Part shown: in pieces, positions 1-4,718 of the stretch
Layout of the letters: every line of letters begins with the position of its first letter
How positions within the stretch are numbered: position 1 is the first letter of the stretch
Assembly (NCBI GenBank): GCA_016650115.1
Contig: JAENWI010000032.1
Location: forward strand, 1-11,417
Source of the DNA: Peptostreptococcaceae bacterium
GTDB lineage: Bacteria; Bacillota; Clostridia; Peptostreptococcales; Anaerovoracaceae
Length of the DNA: 11,417 nt
Reading direction: 5' to 3'
Position numbers and translations under genes: made by a program
Notes under the pieces: generated by a model
Told to the model about the DNA's origin: nothing
Databases searched by the model: none
Seen by the model: the letters and a program-made list of their open reading frames with translations, nothing else

Positions 1-496
1 ATATATTACATCACTGGATGATGAAAAAAGCAGACCTATTGTGAGTGAGCTTATTTCCGATATTGAAGAAAGACTTTATCCAATCGGCAGGCTGGATTTT
101 AATACCTCTGGTATGCTTCTAATGACAAATGACGGAGACCTTGCCTATATACTGACACATCCTAAACACCAAATATACAAGACCTATCGTGCAAGAGTTT
201 CGGGGTATTTATCAATTGAAAAAGTCGCACGATTGACAAAAGGTGTTGATATTGGTGGGTTTGTAACTTCAAAAGCCAAAGTCGAGGTTATTAAGCAAGG
301 GGAAAGATCTGGTATCGTGGAAATACAGATATATGAGGGTAAAAACAGGCAGATTAGAAAAATGTTTGCAGCAGTGGGGAACAAGGTTGTGGATTTAGAA
401 AGAATTGCTATCGGAGACTTACATTTATCACACTTAAGAGAAGGCCATTACAGAAAGCTATCCCCAAAGGAAATAGAATACTTGAAAAATTGCTAA
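1..496 (+). CDS. Pseudouridine synthase, RsuA/RluB family (5' end outside window)
   Basis: The frame is open from the left edge (first whole codon at position 2), so the gene begins upstream; the visible 164 residues open with YITSLDDEKSRP, which matches the conserved stretch just before the catalytic motif in RsuA/RluB/RluE enzymes. The GTG at 41 is therefore internal and not a start. The catalytic segment GRLDFNTSGMLLMTNDG carries the family's invariant Asp (GRLD). It is followed by LTHP, KTYRARVSG and the C-terminal GKNRQIRKMFAAVG motif. These enzymes isomerise a specific uridine in rRNA. The N-terminal S4 RNA-binding domain expected of the family would be outside the window. RluB (23S rRNA) is the likeliest member, but RluE/RluF-like proteins cannot be excluded from this part. 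It has no link to the lysine genes and ends at a strong terminator. Confidence 0.9.
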   Translation, partial: YITSLDDEKSRPIVSELISDIEERLYPIGRLDFNTSGMLLMTNDGDLAYILTHPKHQIYKTYRARVSGYLSIEKVARLTKGVDIGGFVTSKAKVEVIKQGERSGIVEIQIYEGKNRQIRKMFAAVGNKVVDLERIAIGDLHLSHLREGHYRKLSPKEIEYLKNC

Positions 497-507
497 AAAA
501 AATATTA

Positions 508-558
508 AATAAGCATTTGGAAGATGTTTTTTCATGTCTTCCAAATGCTTATTTTTTT
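508..558 (+). terminator. Rho-independent terminator of the pseudouridine synthase gene
   Basis: A perfect 17-bp stem pairs 508-524 (AATAAGCATTTGGAAGA) with 537-553 around a 12-nt loop, and runs into seven Ts (552-558). It sits 11 nt after the stop codon. The A-rich left flank means it could also stop transcription arriving from kal on the other strand. Confidence 0.93.
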
Positions 559-592
559 AATGCTTAATTTGTTGATATTACAACGTCTCCGC

Positions 593-623
593 CAGTTATC
601 AACAGACTGCCTGTGGATAACTG
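593..623. repeat. Inverted repeat with DnaA-box-like arms
   Basis: CAGTTATCAACAG (593-605) faces CTGTGGATAACTG (611-623) across a 5-nt loop, with one mismatch in 13 pairs. No T-run follows on either strand, so it is not an obvious terminator. The right arm contains TGTGGATAA (612-620), the exact reverse complement of the consensus DnaA box TTATCCACA. The left arm has TTATCAACA (596-604), one base off consensus. A third related word, TGTTGATAT, lies at 570-578. The site is in the tail-to-tail gap between the pseudouridine synthase gene and kal. The role is unknown; DnaA binding is only a possibility. Confidence 0.5.
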
Positions 624-655
624 AAATTTAAAATGAGCAGTTGCAAGGGCTCTCT

Positions 656-693
656 AAAAACGAAGCCCAATGTAGGCTGCTTATAATGGGCTT
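656..693 (-). terminator. Probable Rho-independent terminator of kal
   Basis: Read on the minus strand, a 7-bp stem AAGCCCA (693-687) / TGGGCTT (669-663) is followed by CG and then five Ts (660-656). The stem overlaps the last two bases of the kal stop codon. The stem is short and the loop is long (17 nt), so this is weaker than the facing terminator at 508-558. Confidence 0.55.
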
Positions 694-1081
694 ACTTTCT
701 TTTTGATTCTTTTGGAGTGACGCAAATACCCTTTGCTCTGCAAACGATAATCGGCTCTTCTAAAAAATCACCAGCGGAAGGACTCACGTCAGCTCTAGCT
801 GCAATAACTTTTTTTGCTACAAATTCCATCATTCTTGAAGTGTTGCCTACTTTAGTGATTTCTCCGTATGCTTCAATATAATCACCAGCGTATACAGGTG
901 CTAGGAATTCTACTTCATCATATCTTAAGAAAAGGCCTTCATCGCCATCTGTCTTGATTAGCATCTCTGTTGCAACATCTCCAAAAAGATGAACCATATG
1001 AGCACCGTCTATTAAACTGCCGCCGTAATGAGCATCTTTGTGTGACATTCTTAAACGAATTGTTGATGTGATTTTTTCCAT
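692..1081 (-). CDS. kal: 3-aminobutyryl-CoA ammonia-lyase (Kal)
   Basis: This 129-residue protein is the right size for Kal, a single hotdog-fold domain that eliminates ammonia from L-3-aminobutyryl-CoA to give crotonyl-CoA in lysine fermentation. The diagnostic N-terminal block [24 protein letters not shown] (residues 12-35) is the family signature, followed by the hotdog strand [22 protein letters not shown] (54-75). The start is fixed by AAGGAG on the minus strand (1096-1091), 9 nt before the ATG. No signal peptide or membrane segment is visible, so it is cytosolic. The gene is transcribed away from the rest of the pathway, from its own sigma-54 promoter at 1238-1222, which leaves a leader of about 130 nt. 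Hotdog thioesterases are the nearest alternative, but the signature block and the surrounding kam genes make Kal strongly preferred. Confidence 0.92.
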   Translation of the reverse strand: MEKITSTIRLRMSHKDAHYGGSLIDGAHMVHLFGDVATEMLIKTDGDEGLFLRYDEVEFLAPVYAGDYIEAYGEITKVGNTSRMMEFVAKKVIAARADVSPSAGDFLEEPIIVCRAKGICVTPKESKRK

Positions 1082-1100
1082 TGCTTTAATCTCCTTTGTT

Positions 1101-1123
1101 GGTTTAATTTTAGGTTTAATTTT
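1101..1123. repeat. Tandem 11-bp direct repeat in kal leader
   Basis: GGTTTAATTTT occurs at 1101-1111 and 1113-1123, a period of 12 bp. The shorter word GTTTAA recurs at 1124-1129, where it begins the adjacent palindrome. The repeat lies directly upstream of the kal ribosome-binding site (minus strand). The function is unknown. Confidence 0.5.
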
Positions 1124-1142
1124 GTTTAACGATACGTTAAAC
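1124..1142. promoter_or_regulatory. Palindromic candidate operator
   Basis: GTTTAACGATACGTTAAAC is a perfect inverted repeat with 8-bp arms (GTTTAACG / CGTTAAAC) around ATA. The size and symmetry are typical of operators bound by dimeric repressors such as the TetR family. It lies in the predicted kal leader, downstream of the kal sigma-54 promoter, and 166 bp upstream of the regulator start. It differs from the CGAA-N5-TTCG motif assigned to the sigma-54 activator, so it may serve a second regulator. The binding protein cannot be named from sequence. Confidence 0.5.
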
Positions 1143-1159
1143 TATTGGCTTGATCATAA

Positions 1160-1188
1160 ACATTAGATGTGGTAGATACATTAGATGT
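1160..1188. promoter_or_regulatory. Pair of identical palindromes, ACATTAGATGT x2
   Basis: ACATTAGATGT (arms ACAT/ATGT around TAG) is present at 1160-1170 and again at 1178-1188, 18 bp centre to centre. The second copy extends to 6-bp arms (ATACAT TAG ATGTAT). Two identical symmetric words in a divergent gap suggest a paired binding site. They fall in the predicted kal leader and in the region where a housekeeping promoter for the regulator gene would be expected. I could not pick a convincing -35/-10 pair here. Confidence 0.45.
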
Positions 1189-1221
1189 ATTGTGTACAGT
1201 ATATACCTACCTAAATATTAT

Positions 1222-1238
1222 TTGCAAATCTTATGCCA
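1222..1238 (-). promoter_or_regulatory. Sigma-54 (-24/-12) promoter of kal
   Basis: On the minus strand the sequence reads TGGCATAAGATTTGCAA. It has GG at -24 (1237-1236) and GC at -12 (1225-1224), separated by exactly 10 nt, as the sigma-54 consensus TGGCAC-N5-TTGCA requires. Transcription would start near 1212 and run toward kal. It is almost identical to the promoter at 3579-3595, which strongly suggests co-regulation of kal with the kdd-kam operon. Confidence 0.88.
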
Positions 1239-1264
1239 ATGGTTTATTATGAAAATGTAGCGGT

Positions 1265-1281
1265 AACGAACCGTTTTCGTT
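1265..1281 (-). promoter_or_regulatory. Candidate enhancer (UAS) for the sigma-54 activator, kal side
   Basis: The minus strand reads AACGAAAACGGTTCGTT, a 17-bp inverted repeat with 6-bp arms AACGAA/TTCGTT and a 5-nt centre. Its core ACGAAAACGGTTCG (1280-1267) matches the site at 3493-3506 in 13 of 14 positions, in the same orientation relative to the downstream sigma-54 promoter. Its centre is about 61 bp upstream of the predicted kal start, rather close for an enhancer. It also lies 26 bp before the regulator ATG on the plus strand, so binding could dampen the regulator's own transcription. Confidence 0.65.
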
Positions 1282-1292
1282 TCAAGTTGAAA
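1280..1292. repeat. 13-bp palindrome TTTCAAGTTGAAA
   Basis: This perfect palindrome has 6-bp arms around a central G. It abuts and overlaps by 2 bp the candidate enhancer at 1265-1281 and lies just before the regulator's ribosome-binding site. Similar TTGA/TCAA symmetric words occur at 3514-3524 and 3545-3554 in the kdd control region. It may be a secondary protein site or chance. Confidence 0.3.
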
Positions 1293-1307
1293 GAAGGAGA
1301 ACCAGTA

Positions 1308-3383
1308 ATGTTTAAAAAATACGGTACAGATAGAGTCATGGAACCAAAATCAGTACTGCCTACTTCTGCCTGGAGGGTTGACAATTCCAGAGAAATAAGC
1401 CCAAATGAAATTAGAGTGGCAATTAAAAGAATCCATTTAGAACCTACAAGCTTTAAACAAATCTGCTTAGAAGCGGGGAATAATGAAGATAAAATCAGAC
1501 AAAAAATAATGGATATTGTTATAAGAAGAGGGAAACTCCACAATCCGATAACGGATACGGGGGGGCTTTTCTATGGTATAGTCGAAAAAGTCGGGTCGGA
1601 GTATATAAATGTAAAAGGGCTAAAGGTGGGGGATGAGGTTATCTGCAACGCATCCTTGACAGGAATACCTATATATTTAAGCAAAGTGACAAAACTCTAT
1701 CTGGCATACACCCAGATAGAGGTAGAAGGGTATGCTATTGCTTTTAGTGATGTACCTCTGATTAAAAAACCGGACAATGTACCCATTGATCTTTTGCTTT
1801 TCGCCTTTAATGAGTCAGGGACGCTTTACAGGGTAAGCAAAGAGTCAATGGGCAAAAAACATTTCTTAATTGTAGGCAACAACATTATGATGAACATGTT
1901 GTTTGGTTTTGTGGTCAGAAAAACTGCGGGTCCTGATGCCGAAATAATATGTCTTTTTGATAAAAAAACAGACATAACGATTAAAGGCAAGGGTGTAGAT
2001 GAGCTGCTAACCAGAATATTTAATGAAATCCACTATGTGAATATCTTACGACCGGTTGAATGCATAGAAAAACTAAATGCAGAAGAATACTTTGACCTTT
2101 CTGTTAACTGCGCAGACATTCCTGGTGCTGAAACTGTTAACATCCTGGCGACAAAATCAGGCGGGACGGTTATATTCGCTAATTTCATTAACAATTATAA
2201 TATAGCCTTATACATCACGGAATCAATTTCAAGGCAACTGGATATCATATGTGCGGAAGGCTATTTGGATCAGTATGATGAATTTGATATAGAAATCGTC
2301 AAAGAGCTGGCACCCTATCTGGAATGGGCGATTCCGGTTTCTAATAAAATAGAAGAAAACCTTAATTATCCAATCAGCAGGGAGGAAAGAATATTAGAAA
2401 ACACAGGATACAGAAAAGTTTTAGCAGAGGAATTTATTTGTGAGAGCCGAATAATGGCTCAGCTTTTAGAGGAAATGCTAAGTGTTGCCAAGTATGACTG
2501 TAATGTAATAATCACCGGGAACACCGGTGTAGGAAAAGAAAAGGTTGCGAATATTATTCAAAAAAACAGCTCGAGAAAAATGAACTCATATATGAAAATA
2601 AACTGTGCAGCAATTTCTCCTAATTTGATGGAATCGGAATTTTTTGGATATGAAAAAGGAGCATTTACCGGAGCAAATCAGTCTGGGAAAAAAGGGTATT
2701 TTGAAATGGCAGACAATGGAATCATCTTCCTTGATGAAGTTGGAGAACTTCCTTTGGATATTCAGGCAAAATTGCTTCGGGTTATCCAGGACGGACAGTT
2801 TTTCAGAGTAGGGGGCACGAAACCGGTCAAGACCAATGTTCGAATATTATCTGCGACCAACAGAGATCTTGAAAAACTTATTGAAGAGAAATTGTTCAGA
2901 AGAGATTTGTATTACAGGTTGAATGTTTTCCCAATCAGAGTGCCTGACCTGTCTGAAAGAAAATCTGAAATGCCGGCGCTTGTAAAACATTTTATCGAAA
3001 CCTATAACGAAAAATTTTCGATAGAAAAGGGAATTGAAGAAGAAGCTGTTGAATATCTTCAACAGTGTGACTGGCCAGGAAATATAAGAGAGCTTGAGAA
3101 TGTAATTCAAAGAATACTTATAGGAAGCAAGAGCGACAGCATAACGTTGCTTGACGTGATGAAGGCCCTTAAGAGCGATTTATTTGAAAATTTAAACCTG
3201 GAAGCAGGAGAAAATCAGTTTGTCGACCAAAAAATAATTTCGCTGGATAGTGTTGTCGACAGTTTTGAGAAGAATATAATAAAGTACGCGTGTGAAAAAT
3301 ATGGATCGACTAGGAAAGCTGCAAAGGGGATTGGGATTAGCCAGACTCAGTTAATTAGGAAAAAGAAAAAATATGAAATCTAA
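1308..3383 (+). CDS. Sigma-54-dependent activator with a 3,5-diaminohexanoate dehydrogenase-like sensor domain
   Basis: The 691-residue protein has two halves. Residues 1 to about 345 are homologous along their whole length to the Kdd enzyme encoded at 3672-4703: compare MFKKYGTDRVMEPKSVLP with the Kdd start, then NPITDTGG and LKVGDEVI. The Kdd motif IGGGGKSG is replaced by VGNNIMMN (189-196), so NAD(P) binding is probably lost. Residues about 385-625 form an intact AAA+ sigma-54 activation domain: Walker A GNTGVGKE (404-411), GAFTGA (451-456), Walker B IIFLDE (472-477), the RRDLYYRL region (531-538) and WPGNIRELENV (589-599). Residues 653-691 are a Fis-type helix-turn-helix. The start at 1308 is set by AAGGAG 8 nt upstream and by alignment with Kdd. 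The in-frame ATG at 1233 lies inside the kal promoter. There is no receiver or PAS domain. It likely activates kal and the kdd operon in response to a lysine-pathway intermediate. Confidence 0.93.
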   Translation: MFKKYGTDRVMEPKSVLPTSAWRVDNSREISPNEIRVAIKRIHLEPTSFKQICLEAGNNEDKIRQKIMDIVIRRGKLHNPITDTGGLFYGIVEKVGSEYINVKGLKVGDEVICNASLTGIPIYLSKVTKLYLAYTQIEVEGYAIAFSDVPLIKKPDNVPIDLLLFAFNESGTLYRVSKESMGKKHFLIVGNNIMMNMLFGFVVRKTAGPDAEIICLFDKKTDITIKGKGVDELLTRIFNEIHYVNILRPVECIEKLNAEEYFDLSVNCADIPGAETVNILATKSGGTVIFANFINNYNIALYITESISRQLDIICAEGYLDQYDEFDIEIVKELAPYLEWAIPVSNKIEENLNYPISREERILENTGYRKVLAEEFICESRIMAQLLEEMLSVAKYDCNVIITGNTGVGKEKVANIIQKNSSRKMNSYMKINCAAISPNLMESEFFGYEKGAFTGANQSGKKGYFEMADNGIIFLDEVGELPLDIQAKLLRVIQDGQFFRVGGTKPVKTNVRILSATNRDLEKLIEEKLFRRDLYYRLNVFPIRVPDLSERKSEMPALVKHFIETYNEKFSIEKGIEEEAVEYLQQCDWPGNIRELENVIQRILIGSKSDSITLLDVMKALKSDLFENLNLEAGENQFVDQKIISLDSVVDSFEKNIIKYACEKYGSTRKAAKGIGISQTQLIRKKKKYEI

Positions 3384-3446
3384 AACAGGTGGAATCCGAA
3401 AAGAATATGAAATCAAAATAGGTGAAATTCGAAAAAATATAAAACA
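3370..3446 (+). repeat. Imperfect tandem repeat spanning the regulator stop codon
   Basis: Two near-copies run in tandem, 3370-3403 (AATATGAAATCTAAAACAGG...) and 3404-3435 (AATATGAAATCAAAATAGG...). A shortened third copy (AATATAAAAC) begins at 3436. The first copy contains the last codons and stop of the regulator, so the 3' end of the gene has been duplicated downstream. It could be a slippage product in A-rich DNA or a repeated protein site; no palindromic core is evident. Confidence 0.65.
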
Positions 3447-3449
3447 ACT

Positions 3450-3482
3450 AAAATGCCGAACCACAAAAGGTTCGGCATTTTT
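3450..3482 (+). terminator. Rho-independent terminator of the regulator gene
   Basis: A perfect 13-bp stem, AAAATGCCGAACC (3450-3462) with GGTTCGGCATTTT (3469-3481), encloses the loop ACAAAA and ends in TTTTT (3478-3482). It separates the regulator transcript from the kdd operon. This means the operon needs its own promoter, which is found at 3579. The stem also contains GGTTCG, a word shared with the candidate enhancers. Confidence 0.93.
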
Positions 3483-3492
3483 AGCAAAGTGG

Positions 3493-3506
3493 ACGAAAGC
3501 GGTTCG
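3493..3506 (+). promoter_or_regulatory. Candidate enhancer (UAS) for the sigma-54 activator, kdd side
   Basis: ACGAAAGCGGTTCG contains the inverted repeat CGAA-AGCGG-TTCG. It equals the kal-side site (minus strand 1280-1267) at 13 of 14 positions, in the same orientation toward its promoter. It is centred about 105 bp upstream of the predicted transcription start, a normal distance for a bacterial enhancer-binding protein. The two sites differ in distance to their promoters by 44 bp, close to four helical turns. Confidence 0.68.
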
Positions 3507-3513
3507 CATGTTA

Positions 3514-3554
3514 TTGATATTCAAGAAATAAGACAAAAAATTTATTGAAATCAA
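3514..3554. repeat. Two TTGA/TCAA symmetric words between enhancer and promoter
   Basis: TTGATATTCAA (3514-3524) and TTGAAATCAA (3545-3554) are short inverted repeats, 31 bp apart (about three helical turns). Each sits in a similar context (TTATTGA-AT-CAA). They lie between the candidate enhancer and the sigma-54 promoter, where a DNA-bending protein or a second activator dimer could bind. Evidence is limited to symmetry and spacing. Confidence 0.3.
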
Positions 3555-3578
3555 CGGGATAGCGGCGTTTTATCAGTT

Positions 3579-3595
3579 TGGCATAAGAATTGCTA
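3579..3595 (+). promoter_or_regulatory. Sigma-54 (-24/-12) promoter of the kdd-kam operon
   Basis: TGGCATAAGAATTGCTA has GG (3580-3581) and GC (3592-3593) separated by exactly 10 nt and fits TGGCAC-N5-TTGCA at nearly all consensus positions. Transcription should begin near 3605, giving a leader of about 67 nt before kdd. With the preceding T it differs from the kal promoter at one base over 16 (TTGGCATAAGA A/T TTGC). Confidence 0.9.
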
Positions 3596-3671
3596 TGTAT
3601 TAAGGACAGACTGTATGTTATTGAAAATTAAATTTAGAGCTTATTTTATAAGAGTTTATAGGAGGAAAAAA

Positions 3672-4703
3672 ATGAAAAAAGGAAGCCCATTCGGAACTCA
3701 CAGAGTAATTTCGCCAAAGGGTGTATTACCACAACCAGCTGACATAATAGACAATACAATGGAGATTTATGATAATGAAGTACTAATTGATGTACATACT
3801 CTAAATGTTGACTCCGCCAGTTTTACGCAGATAGAAAAACAGGCTGATGGAAACATAGAAGAAATAAAAAAAATAATGAAAGGTATTGTTGCAAAAGCAG
3901 GAAAACATAAAAACCCAGTAACTGGTTCGGGCGGTATGCTTATAGGAACAGTTAAAGAAATTGGCCCTGCTTACGTTGGAGATTTAAAAGTTGGAGATAA
4001 AATCGCCACATTAGTATCCTTGTCACTTACACCGCTTGTGATAGAAGAAATTCTTGCAGTAAGACCTGACATCGATCAGGTTGACATTAAGGGACAAGCT
4101 ATCTTGTTCCAAAGCGGAATCTATGCAAAGCTTCCTAAAGACCTTCCGGAAACATTAGCTCTATCTGTTCTTGATGTCGCAGGGGCTCCTGCACAGGCAG
4201 CAAAATTGGTAAAACCTGGGGATACTGTAGTTGTTATTGGCGGTGGCGGAAAATCAGGAATTCTTTGTCTATATGAAGCAAAGAAGAGAGCTGGAGTAAC
4301 TGGTAAAGTCATCTGCATTGGCGGTAGCGTAAAGTCAACTGACAGAGCAAGAAGCCTTAACATTGCTGATGAATACTTTGCAGCTGATGCAACAGATGCA
4401 GTGGGAATATATGAAAAAATATCAGCATTGACAAATGGAGAATTAGCGGACGTTGTTATTAACTGTGTAAACATTGATAATACTGAAATGGCATCTATCC
4501 TTGCATGTAAGGACGATGGAACGGTATACTTCTTCTCAATGGCAACAAGCTTTACAAAAGCAGCACTTGGTGCTGAAGGCGTGGGAAAAGATGTGAACAT
4601 GATTGTAGGAAACGGATATACAAAGGGACATGCTGAAATTGCTTTACAGGTTCTTAGAGAATCGCCGGCAATTAAAGAATTGTTCTCAAAAATGTATTCG
4701 TAA
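3672..4703 (+). CDS. kdd: L-erythro-3,5-diaminohexanoate dehydrogenase (Kdd)
   Basis: The 343-residue cytosolic dehydrogenase oxidises and deaminates 3,5-diaminohexanoate to 3-keto-5-aminohexanoate with NAD(P)+. The size and the start MKKGSPFGTHRVISPKGVLPQ are those of Kdd from lysine fermenters. The fold resembles medium-chain dehydrogenases: an N-terminal substrate domain with NPVTGSGG (81-88) and DLKVGDKIATL (104-114), then a Rossmann domain with VVVIGGGGKSG (186-196) and ADVVINCVNID (259-269). The start at 3672 is chosen for AGGAGG 6 nt upstream. An in-frame ATG at 3615 would add a basic 19-residue extension with no ribosome-binding site. It is the first gene of the operon, directly behind the sigma-54 promoter, and its stop is 15 nt from kamA. 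A paralogue of the whole protein forms the N-terminal half of the upstream activator. Confidence 0.93.
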   Translation: MKKGSPFGTHRVISPKGVLPQPADIIDNTMEIYDNEVLIDVHTLNVDSASFTQIEKQADGNIEEIKKIMKGIVAKAGKHKNPVTGSGGMLIGTVKEIGPAYVGDLKVGDKIATLVSLSLTPLVIEEILAVRPDIDQVDIKGQAILFQSGIYAKLPKDLPETLALSVLDVAGAPAQAAKLVKPGDTVVVIGGGGKSGILCLYEAKKRAGVTGKVICIGGSVKSTDRARSLNIADEYFAADATDAVGIYEKISALTNGELADVVINCVNIDNTEMASILACKDDGTVYFFSMATSFTKAALGAEGVGKDVNMIVGNGYTKGHAEIALQVLRESPAIKELFSKMYS

Positions 4704-4718
4704 TTGGAAGGAGAAATG

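Noticed and set aside
1233..1307. Start of the regulator at the ATG at 1233 (716 residues)
   Set aside because: There is no ribosome-binding site before it, it lies within the kal sigma-54 promoter, and its 25 extra residues have no counterpart in Kdd. AAGGAG and the Kdd alignment both support 1308.
1082..1307. Lysine or cobalamin riboswitch in the kal leader
   Set aside because: Neither the conserved L-box core nor a B12-box could be found, and the leader is short. The visible structure is DNA-type palindromes.
3615..3671. Start of kdd at the ATG at 3615
   Set aside because: It would add a basic 19-residue extension just after the predicted transcript start, without a good Shine-Dalgarno. 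AGGAGG and homology point to 3672.
3596..3671. Cobalamin riboswitch ahead of the B12-dependent operon
   Set aside because: The ~67-nt leader is far too short for a cobalamin riboswitch and has no B12-box.
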